This document shows positions 52,812 to 62,447 of a stretch of 64,000 bases of DNA, one piece after another (positions within the stretch are counted from its first letter, which is position 1; each line of letters begins with the position of its first letter). The DNA comes from Alistipes sp. Lineage in GTDB: Bacteria; Bacteroidota; Bacteroidia; Bacteroidales; Rikenellaceae. The stretch lies in NCBI GenBank assembly GCA_020026335.1, contig JAHHQO010000010.1, positions 38,687-102,686 of the forward strand, read 5' to 3'. The translations under genes were made by a program, and so were the position numbers. The notes below the pieces were generated by a model. The model did not search any database. It was not told the origin of the DNA and saw only the letters and a program-made list of their open reading frames with translations.

Positions 52812-53984
52812 TTATTTTTTAAGTTTGGATTTTCTGAACGAAGGATTGAGATATTTGGTAACGCCCTCCAAGCATCCCATCATCATCGGGAAGGGATCTT
52901 TCAAAGAGCCATCCTGATAAAAGACATTCTTACCCCAAAATTTAAACCACGACGGTTTGAACTTGAAGCGTTCGGGAGAGAACAAGAACCACATGACATC
53001 CAATCCGAAGAAGCGCACCTCTTTCCCACAATCGTATTTATAGGTGTGGATGGGAAGATTTAATGCCCCTTCGACCATCATTTTCGGGAAATTCACACCG
53101 GAAACATAGGCAGAATGAATTGATGCCGGTATTCGGGGATTGATTTCAAGGATTTTCAAGGCATTGGTGCCCTGTTCCTGCATGATGTCAAAGTCTGCAA
53201 ATCCCACCCAGTTCAACTGCTCCAGTACCGTTGCGCAAATTTGTACGAGATAGGCATCGTCAATGGTTTTGCAATAGGAACTCGTACCTCCCTTCAAAGG
53301 AAAGTAACGCATAATCTGCATAATGGTATGATTCAAAATCTTACCATCTGCATCACGATAGAGCATCACATTATAGTAGATACCTGTATGCTGAATGAAT
53401 TGCTGGAGCGTACAAGTACTGCACACACTTTGGGTCGTGGCAATCTTTTCCTTGACTTCCTCCTTACTGTTCACCAGAACAATACCTCTTGCTCCCATGC
53501 CCACATCGGGTTTCAGCATAGCCGGGAAACCGACATAATCTATTGCGGCATCGATAGAGGCTTCATCGTTTCCAATCTTGCGGGTACGAGGATGGGGAAG
53601 ATTGTTTTTCTCGCACAGAGCCATCAGTTTCTGCTTGTTCTGTGCCAGGTCAAACAAGGGGAAATCCTGCACGGCACAAGCAGTATGAAATTTATCTTCT
53701 ATTTCCTGCTTGTTCTGACTCAAGAAACGAGCACTTTTATCTCCCAAAGGAATAATAACATCCATCTTTTGCTGAAATAAGATGTCGAATAACAACGATT
53801 TATACTCGTCGTCATAGACATCCTTATGCTTGCAAATGATTTTTTTGTTGATATATCGGGAGCCGTAACCGGCATTGATACGACCTTCGATAATGGCATA
53901 GACTTTCGTATCCAGCTCATGCAGGGCACGAGCAGTAGAAGGAGCCTGGCCGTTCTGCCCCTCCAAAAGTAAAATATGGTACAT
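52812..53984 (-). CDS. ATP-grasp enzyme in the polysaccharide cluster
   Basis: The 390-residue protein reads as an ATP-grasp ligase of the carbamoyl-phosphate-synthetase-like class. It shows LLLEGQNGQAPSTARALHEL at the N-terminus, PAMLKPDVGMGARGIVLV (nucleotide grip), VGFADFDIMQEQGTNALKIL and EINPRIPASIHSAY (metal and nucleotide residues). It should join a carboxylate to an amine or other group with ATP. In a glycan cluster the product may be an aminoacyl or peptidyl sugar or a modified amino sugar; the substrate is not predictable. Confidence 0.8.
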   Translation of the reverse strand: MYHILLLEGQNGQAPSTARALHELDTKVYAIIEGRINAGYGSRYINKKIICKHKDVYDDEYKSLLFDILFQQKMDVIIPLGDKSARFLSQNKQEIEDKFHTACAVQDFPLFDLAQNKQKLMALCEKNNLPHPRTRKIGNDEASIDAAIDYVGFPAMLKPDVGMGARGIVLVNSKEEVKEKIATTQSVCSTCTLQQFIQHTGIYYNVMLYRDADGKILNHTIMQIMRYFPLKGGTSSYCKTIDDAYLVQICATVLEQLNWVGFADFDIMQEQGTNALKILEINPRIPASIHSAYVSGVNFPKMMVEGALNLPIHTYKYDCGKEVRFFGLDVMWFLFSPERFKFKPSWFKFWGKNVFYQDGSLKDPFPMMMGCLEGVTKYLNPSFRKSKLKK

Positions 53985-54021
53985 TTTGATAAAATGATAG
54001 CGAAAAGAAATTAGCTATATA

Positions 54022-54837
54022 TTATTTTAAGAATTTCTGCAACTCTCTATTGTCTTGCTTATAAAAGAATTCTCGAAGTTTTTCAGCCGTTTTCTTGAAA
54101 ACGAAGCACGGTAAAGATAGGCAATAGAATAATAAAGAAGCGTGAATTTTAGAATAGCCAAGAGCCTGTTGATACACCTCAATATGGTACTTCAACAACT
54201 TGAACTTCTTAGAAGACAATGAATTTGGTGTATATCTGTATATGAACAATGGTTCAGGTATACAATAGGCATATTTTGTTTTTTGCAGAATATTTAACCA
54301 CAATGCAAAATCTTGTCGGCGTCTAATAGGTCTCATGTAAAATTTACCTATGTCTTTTGTATCATACAGCACACTCGATGTTCCAATGTAGTTGATTAAT
54401 TTGGTACTATTGAATGAAACTCTATAAGGCTTTTTATTCAATCCAACAGCCTTGTTATTATCATCAACTACGAGGGTGTAGCTATGGCAGAATTGATAAC
54501 CGTTAGTTTTTAAAAAATTGATCTGCTTTTCTAGTTTAGTCGGTTGCCATAAATCGTCACTATCAAGAAACGCAATATATCGGCCTTTTGCCTGTTGGAT
54601 TGAATTATTCCTTGCGACTCCAGCTCCTGAATTTTGAGATAGTTTGAATAGCTTTATTCGGTTGTCGGTTTCTGCATACTTACGAACAATATCACAAGTA
54701 TCATCTGTCGAACAATCGTCAGTAATCAATAATTCCCAATCTGTATATGTCTGACTGACAACAGATTCTATGGATTGAGAAATGAATCTTGACGAATTGT
54801 ATGACGGCATGATTATTGAAACAAGATGGTCAATCAT
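54022..54837 (-). CDS. Family 2 glycosyltransferase
   Basis: The 271-residue GT-A enzyme starts VSIIMPSYNSSRFISQSIES and has LLITDDCSTDDT and GRYIAFLDSDDLWQPTKLEKQ (the DxD). It should move one sugar from a nucleotide donor to the growing polysaccharide repeat. The gene is clearly richer in A and T than its neighbours. The C-terminus ends in a basic, Lys/Phe-rich stretch. Confidence 0.88.
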   Translation of the reverse strand: MIDHLVSIIMPSYNSSRFISQSIESVVSQTYTDWELLITDDCSTDDTCDIVRKYAETDNRIKLFKLSQNSGAGVARNNSIQQAKGRYIAFLDSDDLWQPTKLEKQINFLKTNGYQFCHSYTLVVDDNNKAVGLNKKPYRVSFNSTKLINYIGTSSVLYDTKDIGKFYMRPIRRRQDFALWLNILQKTKYAYCIPEPLFIYRYTPNSLSSKKFKLLKYHIEVYQQALGYSKIHASLLFYCLSLPCFVFKKTAEKLREFFYKQDNRELQKFLK

Positions 54838-54859
54838 ATTTAATAATCAATTAAATTAT

Positions 54860-56176
54860 TTAATCTCTTCTGAAAATATCGCGTGTGTAGACCTTTTCGA
54901 CCACATCATCCAAACAAGAATCGTAGCGGTTGGCAATGATGGCTTGTGACTGTTGTTTGAAATCTGCCAGATTATTGACCACCTCACTGCCAAAGAATGT
55001 CGAACCGTCTTCAAGAGTAGGTTCATAAATTATCACGGTTGCCCCCTTGGCCTTGATGCGCTTCATGACACCTTGGATAGAACTCTGACGGAAATTATCA
55101 CTGTTCGACTTCATGGTCAGACGATATACGCCAATCACACAACGACGTTCCTCCTGTGCTTTGAAATCACCTTTGGAATAATAGTCGTAATATCTGGCCA
55201 TCTTCAGCACTTGGTCTGCAATGAAGTCCTTACGGGTCTTATTCGACTCGACAATGGCCGACATCATGTTTTGAGGCACATCGGCATAATTGGCCAAAAG
55301 CTGTTTGGTATCTTTGGGCAGGCAGTAACCGCCATAACCGAATGAGGGGTTGTTATAGTGTGTACCGATACGCGGATCAAGACCAATACCCTTGATGATG
55401 GCCTGACTATCCAATCCCTTCACTTCGGCATAGGTATCCAGTTCATTGAAATAGCTGACTCGGAGGGCCAAATAGGTGTTGGCAAACAATTTTACCGCTT
55501 CGGCTTCCTTCAATCCCATATACAGGACATCGATATTCTCTTTCAAGGCACCTTCCTGAAGCAATGCGGCAAAGGTCTGTGCTGAAGTTTTGAGCAACTC
55601 GATGTCGGCAATCTTTTGAATAGCATCGTTTTCTGTTTTGAACATCTCATTGTCGATTATCTTGGGATATCCTACAATGATGCGACTCGGATACAGATTA
55701 TCATAGAGCGCTTTGGACTCGCGGAGGAATTCGGGAGCGAACAACAGATTCAACTGTTTGATACCCTGTTGGGCATACTTCACATACAGATTACGACAAT
55801 ATCCTACTGGAATGGTGGATTTTATTACCATAATGGCCTGAGGATTGACTTGAAGCACCAGATCGATAACCTCTTCGACATGAGATGTGTCAAAATAATT
55901 CTTGACAGGGTCGTAGTTTGTGGGAGTCGCAATAACTACAAAATCTGCGTCCCGATAAGCCGATGCACCATCAAGTGTCGCTTTGAAATTCAACTCCTTT
56001 TCCACCAAGTACTTCTCGATGTAATCATCTTGAATGGGAGACTTCCTGTTATTGAGCATTTCGACCTTTTCGGGTACAACATCCACGGCCACCACCTGAT
56101 GATGCTGGCTTAAAAGGGTCGCAATACTCAATCCTACGTAACCGGTACCGGCTACGGCGATTTTGTACTGTGTCAT
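54860..56176 (-). CDS. UDP-glucose/GDP-mannose dehydrogenase-family sugar dehydrogenase
   Basis: The 438-residue NAD enzyme oxidises a nucleotide sugar to the uronic acid. The N-terminal GTGYVGLSIATLLSQ binds NAD; KSTIPVGYCRNLY is family text; the catalytic Cys lies in SFGYGGYCLPKDTKQLL. UDP-glucuronate is the usual product, but GDP-mannuronate or UDP-aminosugar uronates cannot be excluded. Its base composition resembles the core genome more than that of the flanking glycosyltransferases. Confidence 0.93.
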   Translation of the reverse strand: MTQYKIAVAGTGYVGLSIATLLSQHHQVVAVDVVPEKVEMLNNRKSPIQDDYIEKYLVEKELNFKATLDGASAYRDADFVVIATPTNYDPVKNYFDTSHVEEVIDLVLQVNPQAIMVIKSTIPVGYCRNLYVKYAQQGIKQLNLLFAPEFLRESKALYDNLYPSRIIVGYPKIIDNEMFKTENDAIQKIADIELLKTSAQTFAALLQEGALKENIDVLYMGLKEAEAVKLFANTYLALRVSYFNELDTYAEVKGLDSQAIIKGIGLDPRIGTHYNNPSFGYGGYCLPKDTKQLLANYADVPQNMMSAIVESNKTRKDFIADQVLKMARYYDYYSKGDFKAQEERRCVIGVYRLTMKSNSDNFRQSSIQGVMKRIKAKGATVIIYEPTLEDGSTFFGSEVVNNLADFKQQSQAIIANRYDSCLDDVVEKVYTRDIFRRD

Positions 56177-56190
56177 AATATATATTTTTG

Positions 56191-57231
56191 CTATAAAAAT
56201 CTTGGTATCAGAATATTATTCACAATTTCAGATGTAGTGAATTTTTTAGCAGCTTGTAAACAATTCGGCTTCATGTCTACTAAATATTGAGGATTTTCGA
56301 CAATGGTTAATAACGCAGCTACAAATTCATCGTAATTATTAAAATCATAACCGATTCCTACTTGCCCATCGTCAATAAGATCTGCATAATTTACCCATCT
56401 TGAGAAAATAGTAGGGATTCCCGCAGCATATGCATCAATAATAGTTCCGGGGATACCTTCTGTGTAGTAGTGTGTCGGGAACAGGAGCGCATAGTAATTC
56501 TTTAATATTTCAACAGTTTTATCAAAAGGGACTACACCTCCATATGAAATATATTCCGGAAATTCTGATTGCAACAGAGCAAATTGTTCTTGATACGTAT
56601 TGGCGATAGGACCATATATATCAAGCTTAAAAATCACACGCCCATATTTGGTATTTATCTGTTTAACTGCATTTATGGCATCTTCAATACCTTTTTCCTT
56701 TATGACGCGTGACAAAGTACAAAGTTGGTAAGGCTCCTTGTATTCCCTTTTCAAATCCTCGTCTCTCAATATCGACAGAGTCTTGCAATTAGGCATTATC
56801 AGGATATTATGAAAACCTCTTTTTTCTAATTTCACCTTCATTGTCGAAGTTTCCACATAGATGGCTGTAAATTTCAGAAGATATGATTTAAGCCATTGAT
56901 GTTGGTCTATAAATTCAGGGAGCCAGCCACCTATCACGATATAATGTAATCGGCGGTTGAATAGCTTATTCAATAGAGCAAGTAATGGTGCAAATATCCT
57001 GATTCCGTTATGTGCAGGCATTATTATGACATTCTTGCATTGCTTGATGAATTTGCAGGCATGCCAAATATGAGAGACTATTTTTTTTGCCCCCCCATGT
57101 GTATTGTACTTTATAATATCATCTCCCAAAACACGGATTAACTCCGTCGTTATAATTTGAGTCTTGACAGTCTGTCCGTCCGAACAATTATTGGGGACAC
57201 CAAAACTTCCTATTACACCTACTTTTTTCAT
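56191..57231 (-). CDS. Family 4-type glycosyltransferase
   Basis: The 346-residue product opens MKKVGVIGSFGVPNNCSDGQ, typical of GT-B enzymes, and has LCTLSRVIKEKGIEDAINAV, YGGVVPFDKTVEILKNYYALLFPTH and YTEGIPGTIIDAYAAGIPTI near the C-terminus, where the EGxP-type donor site is found. It should add one sugar in the repeat unit. AT-rich gene. Confidence 0.85.
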   Translation of the reverse strand: MKKVGVIGSFGVPNNCSDGQTVKTQIITTELIRVLGDDIIKYNTHGGAKKIVSHIWHACKFIKQCKNVIIMPAHNGIRIFAPLLALLNKLFNRRLHYIVIGGWLPEFIDQHQWLKSYLLKFTAIYVETSTMKVKLEKRGFHNILIMPNCKTLSILRDEDLKREYKEPYQLCTLSRVIKEKGIEDAINAVKQINTKYGRVIFKLDIYGPIANTYQEQFALLQSEFPEYISYGGVVPFDKTVEILKNYYALLFPTHYYTEGIPGTIIDAYAAGIPTIFSRWVNYADLIDDGQVGIGYDFNNYDEFVAALLTIVENPQYLVDMKPNCLQAAKKFTTSEIVNNILIPRFL

Positions 57232-57248
57232 ATCATTAAAGATTAGTG

Positions 57249-58349
57249 TTATAATAGACTTGTCATTAAATGCTCGTAATTAAGACAACATGTTTTTATA
57301 TCGTAAGCCTTAAAAGACTCTAGCGATTTTTCTCTCATCTGCTTTCGCTCCTCTGGGGATAACTTCAGGAAACGGATTAAAGTCTTTTCAATGTCGGCTT
57401 GAGTTGTGCCCTCCGCCAACAAACCATTCTCTCCATCACGAATCATATTCTTTATTCCTCCAACAGGGGTACATATCGGAATAGCTCCGACAGAGAAACA
57501 TTCAATCAATGTGATGGGCATACCTTCAATAAATGACGAAAGACAGAAAGCATCTGCCAAAGCCATATAATCACGAGGATTTGTCTTGCTCCCCAACAAA
57601 TGAATATGCGACGATTTTAATGATTGTATCTCAGATACGACTTCTTCATTATTAACATCACCGATACTGATTAATTCTAACTTGTGTCCCTGTTGATTTA
57701 GATGATCTATCGCCTGAGCCAAAGACAACTGGTTCTTCACCTTATTCAATCGGGCGACATTAACGATTATTGTCGTATCCGGAGTCTTTTTTATAATATC
57801 AAATTCCTTATCGACTTGTTCTAGGGTTCTTGACTTGGACTTAGTAAAATCAGGTCGTCCATTATAAATCAAAACAGATGGAGTTCCATATAATCGCTCG
57901 AATGATTTTTGAGACTCCTCTGATATTGTTACGGCAGTTACTTTCCCCCCTTTAAAGGCAAATTTTCTAATACTTCTATTGATGAAATCTTTAGCATCAT
58001 AAGCAGCATCGCTATGAACCGTATAAATAAATTTTGTCTTTGATCTTTTCCAAAAATTCAAAACTGTATAAAGAAATCCGGAAAGATGTGTATGTACTAT
58101 ATCTGGTTGCTCCCGATTTATTAATTGTTTTACTTTCAACAGACATTTCACATCCAATCCAGGATTCTTCCCCATGCTTACAACTTTTATTCTAGGAGAT
58201 AATTCTTTACAGAAGAATCCTTTAAAATCAAAGTCATATAATACTATCAATATAAGTTCATGCCGTTCAGATAGTTCATTGCACAAATCGACAACAAATC
58301 GTTCTGCTCCGCCCGAGCCTAAATAGGGTATGATTTCAATTATTCTCAT
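57249..58349 (-). CDS. Family 4 glycosyltransferase
   Basis: The 366-residue protein starts MRIIEIIPYLGSGGAERFVV, has DIVHTHLSGFLYTVL, NVARLNKVKNQLSLAQAI and AFCLSSFIEGMPITLIECFS (donor-binding EGxP motif). It is a GT-B enzyme for one step of the polysaccharide repeat. It starts three bases after the EpsG-like gene. Confidence 0.9.
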   Translation of the reverse strand: MRIIEIIPYLGSGGAERFVVDLCNELSERHELILIVLYDFDFKGFFCKELSPRIKVVSMGKNPGLDVKCLLKVKQLINREQPDIVHTHLSGFLYTVLNFWKRSKTKFIYTVHSDAAYDAKDFINRSIRKFAFKGGKVTAVTISEESQKSFERLYGTPSVLIYNGRPDFTKSKSRTLEQVDKEFDIIKKTPDTTIIVNVARLNKVKNQLSLAQAIDHLNQQGHKLELISIGDVNNEEVVSEIQSLKSSHIHLLGSKTNPRDYMALADAFCLSSFIEGMPITLIECFSVGAIPICTPVGGIKNMIRDGENGLLAEGTTQADIEKTLIRFLKLSPEERKQMREKSLESFKAYDIKTCCLNYEHLMTSLL

Positions 58350-58352
58350 AAA

Positions 58353-59429
58353 TCAAATTTTATAAATCGGATACATGATTTTATATAATATATTGGAGAT
58401 TATGATCAGATATAAACCAACTCTTATTATTCGGTCTTGTTTATGAAAAATAGCAAACGGGAGTGCCAATGCTAATGGATACAAACTTGCATCCCAAAAA
58501 CGGGGAGAAAGGAAAGATGAAGTATCCTGATTAAAGAAAAGACAAGATAAATACATTAACCAGTATGTATTGTTGGTAAAAACAATTGTTGATTTATCTG
58601 TGATTTTATGCTTTAAGATATTGGTGATACAATAATATAGGAATAGTATTAATGGCAAGCGTTCTATTAGAAGTCTTATGTAACCACCAATTCCCATTTC
58701 GTGAAAATTTTCTCGTTCCAAATAACTGGTTCCTACCGTTTGAAACTGCTCTCCTCCAATATCGGCATTCAATACATATAAAGATATTTCATGAAAAACT
58801 TTGTATAGAATAGGAAATGCACACAATGACGCTACATACATCCATTTTTTCATAGGGAAAAAAGAGCATAGCAAAATAGCGGTATATAATGGCATGCTCT
58901 TATGTAATGTTGCTGATATTAAAATACCAATAGCTCCTATGACACAGGATATAGATTTATTCTTTGCTGGTTTTATAATATATGTTATTGAGTAATATAA
59001 AGCAACATATCCTAACGTATTTCTTGGAGCTGGAAAATAGAATATTAGAATTATTATAAATATAAAACATGATAAAAAAGGAGGCGTGTTTAATCGTTTA
59101 AATGTCAAAACCAATAATATACTACTAAGTCCCCAAATAACGAATCTCCAATAATAATATCCATACGGAAGGACTTCCAACAAATAATTATAGAATGGTT
59201 CCCAATGCCCTCTGCCTATTTTGTATGCAGATTCATATCCTTCATAATATCCATAAAAATCGCCACCACTAATAAAACCGAAAACAGAAAAAATCATTAC
59301 AGCTATCAGAAAGAACCGATAGTCACCTTTAGATTGATTTTGAAGCTGCATTGCAGGCTTGTATTTAAAAAACATTACAAGCCATAAGAATGTCGAAAAC
59401 AGAGCTTCTAAATATGTCAGTTCATACAT
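58353..59429 (-). CDS. EpsG/Wzy-like polysaccharide polymerase
   Basis: The 358-residue protein has about ten hydrophobic segments and the EpsG-type look, with GGDFYGYYEGYESAYKIGRG, RNTLGYVALYYSITYI, and SATLHKSMPLYTAILL. It probably polymerises the flipped repeat units. Its ATG overlaps the end of the acyltransferase gene by one base. Strongly AT-rich. Confidence 0.8.
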   Translation of the reverse strand: MYELTYLEALFSTFLWLVMFFKYKPAMQLQNQSKGDYRFFLIAVMIFSVFGFISGGDFYGYYEGYESAYKIGRGHWEPFYNYLLEVLPYGYYYWRFVIWGLSSILLVLTFKRLNTPPFLSCFIFIIILIFYFPAPRNTLGYVALYYSITYIIKPAKNKSISCVIGAIGILISATLHKSMPLYTAILLCSFFPMKKWMYVASLCAFPILYKVFHEISLYVLNADIGGEQFQTVGTSYLERENFHEMGIGGYIRLLIERLPLILFLYYCITNILKHKITDKSTIVFTNNTYWLMYLSCLFFNQDTSSFLSPRFWDASLYPLALALPFAIFHKQDRIIRVGLYLIIISNILYKIMYPIYKI

Positions 59430-60469
59430 TAGAACAATTTGTTAAGCACAGGAATTTTTCTAAAAAAGTAGAATAAAATATACGAAAACATCAATGTTAA
59501 AAGAGAAGCTACCCAAGGATAGAAATCAGGGGTCATCACTTGACAGAAATTTGTCTTATAATATAAAATTCTCAATATAGGCTCCTGGAATATATAGATT
59601 CCAAAAGATGCCAGCGATATCTTATTGAAAGATCTCAAGTTCCAATCTGACACACAATTCGACAACATATATCCTATTATGAAATAGAGTCCCACAGCCA
59701 TGATTGAATAGAATAATCTGCTCAATTTATTAAATGGACTTACAAGTATTTTCATGAACAAATCCATACCTGGAGTCAATCGCGTATACTCCACCATATA
59801 GGTACCCACATAAAAACAAACTAAATAAGCAAGAACAAAAAGGGCAAAGTACTTTTTCAGCGTTTGGAATGTCTTAAAAACCTTCGTTCTATTTATAAAA
59901 CTCAAATATCCCAAATGGAAAAATAAAAGATAATACAGACTATTATTTATTCTTAGAGGCAATTCCGGGCATGGGAGTAATGCGATAATGATTAGAATCC
60001 AAATCTTGGGAAATGATATTCTTTTACAAAATAAATTCTCAAATATAAAGCACCACAATAACATCGGCAAGAACCATAAATGGCCTAATCCATTCATAAT
60101 TATCCAAGCTGATTTTAAAGACAATAAGCTGCCAACACCGCTATATATAATTATACACACAACTCCCCATAAAAGGCAGGGAATATATAACCTCTTTATT
60201 TTTGAAGGAATCAGTGTACTTATTGTATAGTTGTGCTTTATATCACTTAATGCATAAACATAGCCGGAAATAAAAACAAAAGTTTCCAGCATACCACTGT
60301 AAAAGAATTTTGCCAGCCAATAATACATTGTTGATTCTGCTGTCAGAACAGGTGTTTCCCAGTTTCCTGCAAATGGAGCAAATGCATGACAACCAATTAA
60401 AGCAAAAATAACACAACTACGTATAATATCTATTTCTCTTAATCTTTGTTGTTTATTCATACTCCCCAT
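59429..60469 (-). CDS. Acyltransferase family 3 membrane protein
   Basis: The 346-residue product has about ten hydrophobic segments. Family text includes QRLREIDIIRSCVIFALIGC (conserved Arg), AFAPFAGNWETPV and GLGHLWFLPMLLWCFI. It should add acetyl or another acyl group to the polysaccharide at the inner membrane. It overlaps the polymerase gene by one base and lies three bases after a glycosyltransferase gene. Confidence 0.88.
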   Translation of the reverse strand: MGSMNKQQRLREIDIIRSCVIFALIGCHAFAPFAGNWETPVLTAESTMYYWLAKFFYSGMLETFVFISGYVYALSDIKHNYTISTLIPSKIKRLYIPCLLWGVVCIIIYSGVGSLLSLKSAWIIMNGLGHLWFLPMLLWCFIFENLFCKRISFPKIWILIIIALLPCPELPLRINNSLYYLLFFHLGYLSFINRTKVFKTFQTLKKYFALFVLAYLVCFYVGTYMVEYTRLTPGMDLFMKILVSPFNKLSRLFYSIMAVGLYFIIGYMLSNCVSDWNLRSFNKISLASFGIYIFQEPILRILYYKTNFCQVMTPDFYPWVASLLTLMFSYILFYFFRKIPVLNKLF

Positions 60470-60472
60470 TTT

Positions 60473-61456
60473 TCATCTTTTTATATATCGTGCGAAATCA
60501 AATACCTTCCGCGCCAGAGCAGTCATCATATCACATTTCAGCACAGAGACACAACCGATTGTTTTATGAAAAACAGAGATTCTAGGATGTGACAAATAAT
60601 GTTTGAGCTGTACGGACTGATAAAGACTTTTATTCAAAGCAGAAATATCACCGTACAACAGAATACCACTTTTCACAGAGGCTTTAAACATATTGAAAGC
60701 CTCTATAATGCCTTTGTCGGTTATTTGTTCATGAACGCAGAATTCGTTCATATGCATAATCAAATCCTGCGAATTTTTCTGCTGCATAGCGTTCATTTTT
60801 GACGCAGAAATTGACCCCTCACGCAAAAGATAGTTGTAAAACGGCAGCGGCACATAAGCCAGCTTCTTAGCAAAATAGAGCAGTCGATACATGACCGACA
60901 AATCCTCCATCATATTCAACCCCTGTATGGGAGCGATGTTGTTATCGATGTAGAGACTTCTGCGAATGAGCTTATTCCAAACAGCACTATGCACTTGCCC
61001 TTTCAAAATTTGTTTCAGACAGTCAATATGATTCAGAGATGGATTTACATGCGTGTGTGTCTTTTTTCCGTCTTTTACAATATTATAGTCACATATAACT
61101 ATATCGGCAGAGGTTTCAATAGCTTTTAACACCAGTGTTTCCACCATATCATTTTGCTCAATATAATCGTCACTGTCGATTTGCAGAAGATAATCTCCAT
61201 GAGCAGCTTCCAATCCAAACTTACGCGCTCCTGCCAATCCTCGATTCTGGGGATATGACAATATTTGCGTCTTATCCTTCTTCTGAGGATATTCATCAAG
61301 CACCTGTTTGAGAATAGTAATGCTATTATCGGGAGTGCAATCATCCACAAAGATGATTTCCAAATCTGCATAAGTCTGCTCAAAGATGGAGCGAGCACAC
61401 TTCTCGATATATTTTTCAACCCCGTAGATGGGGACAATAACAGATACTTTTATCAT
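60473..61456 (-). CDS. Family 2 glycosyltransferase
   Basis: The 327-residue GT-A protein starts IKVSVIVPIYGVEKYIEKCA, has EIIFVDDCTPDNSI and HGDYLLQIDSDDYIEQNDM (DxD). It resembles the LPS- or capsule-type sugar transferases. It sits between another family 2 enzyme (one-base gap) and the acyltransferase. Substrate not predictable. Confidence 0.88.
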   Translation of the reverse strand: MIKVSVIVPIYGVEKYIEKCARSIFEQTYADLEIIFVDDCTPDNSITILKQVLDEYPQKKDKTQILSYPQNRGLAGARKFGLEAAHGDYLLQIDSDDYIEQNDMVETLVLKAIETSADIVICDYNIVKDGKKTHTHVNPSLNHIDCLKQILKGQVHSAVWNKLIRRSLYIDNNIAPIQGLNMMEDLSVMYRLLYFAKKLAYVPLPFYNYLLREGSISASKMNAMQQKNSQDLIMHMNEFCVHEQITDKGIIEAFNMFKASVKSGILLYGDISALNKSLYQSVQLKHYLSHPRISVFHKTIGCVSVLKCDMMTALARKVFDFARYIKR

Positions 61457-61457
61457 A

Positions 61458-62444
61458 TTATCGGTTTAAAATTCGTTTTGCGACGGGGATAGCATATTGA
61501 AAGACGGCATCAAATAATATTCTTGACAATTTGTCATAACCTAACAAAGAGAGTTTTATGTAAAACTTGAAGGACAATAGATTAAATCCTGATGACTTAT
61601 AATATTCATTTACTTCGTCATCATACAGAGCAATAAATTCGTATACAGGAAGTTCCCTTACGCACCAAGCCAACTCCTTTGTGGCGCACTTGACTCTGAA
61701 CAATTCCTTTTGATAGTTTACAGCACTAAGCACATCTTCGAAATGGCGAATAAATAATTTCTGGGAGTCAAGATTTTTCAAACTTTTATATCGGGTAATA
61801 CTCGATATATTAGAGAATAAATCATAATGATAAAAAGCCTTGTTCAGATAAGCAACTTTAATATCATTACGTAACAATTCGCAAACGACATACAAATCTT
61901 CCCAAACTACGACCGGAGGGAACTTGATATTGTATTTACCATAACAATCTCGACGTATCAATTTACACCATAGCCCACCATGCAAAACACCCATCATAAA
62001 CTCTCGCAACAAAGAATCGCTTTGTAATGAAGTCGGAGTTTGAGGTATATATCTTTGTTTATGACGATATTCCTCCAAATAATCGCACATCACCATGTCC
62101 GCATCCTCTTCTTTGGCCTTTCGATAGAGTTCTTCCAACATGGTCGGCTCCACCCAATCATCGGGGTCGGCGTGAATTGAATATTCTCCTTCGGCGTGGT
62201 CCATTCCGCACTGTCGCGCCGAACTCACTCCGCCATTCTCTTTATGAAAGACCTTGATACGACTGTCCTTCGCGGCATATTCATCACAAATCTCACCGCT
62301 TCGGTCGGGACTGCCGTCATCGACAAGAAGTAATTCGAAATCGGTAAATGTTTGAGCCAAAATACTATCGACACATTTGTGCAAATATTTTTCGGCTTTA
62401 TAGACGGGGACAATTACAGATATTTTAGGAATTATACTGACCAT
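61458..62444 (-). CDS. Family 2 glycosyltransferase
   Basis: The 328-residue protein begins SIIPKISVIVPVYKAEKYLH, followed by LLLVDDGSPDRSGEICDEYA and a SIHADPDDWVEPTMLEELYR region that replaces the usual SDD by DPDD. It should transfer one sugar. It lies three bases after the Wzx flippase gene, and its own start is well supported. Confidence 0.88.
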   Translation of the reverse strand: MVSIIPKISVIVPVYKAEKYLHKCVDSILAQTFTDFELLLVDDGSPDRSGEICDEYAAKDSRIKVFHKENGGVSSARQCGMDHAEGEYSIHADPDDWVEPTMLEELYRKAKEEDADMVMCDYLEEYRHKQRYIPQTPTSLQSDSLLREFMMGVLHGGLWCKLIRRDCYGKYNIKFPPVVVWEDLYVVCELLRNDIKVAYLNKAFYHYDLFSNISSITRYKSLKNLDSQKLFIRHFEDVLSAVNYQKELFRVKCATKELAWCVRELPVYEFIALYDDEVNEYYKSSGFNLLSFKFYIKLSLLGYDKLSRILFDAVFQYAIPVAKRILNR

Positions 62445-62447
62445 TGT

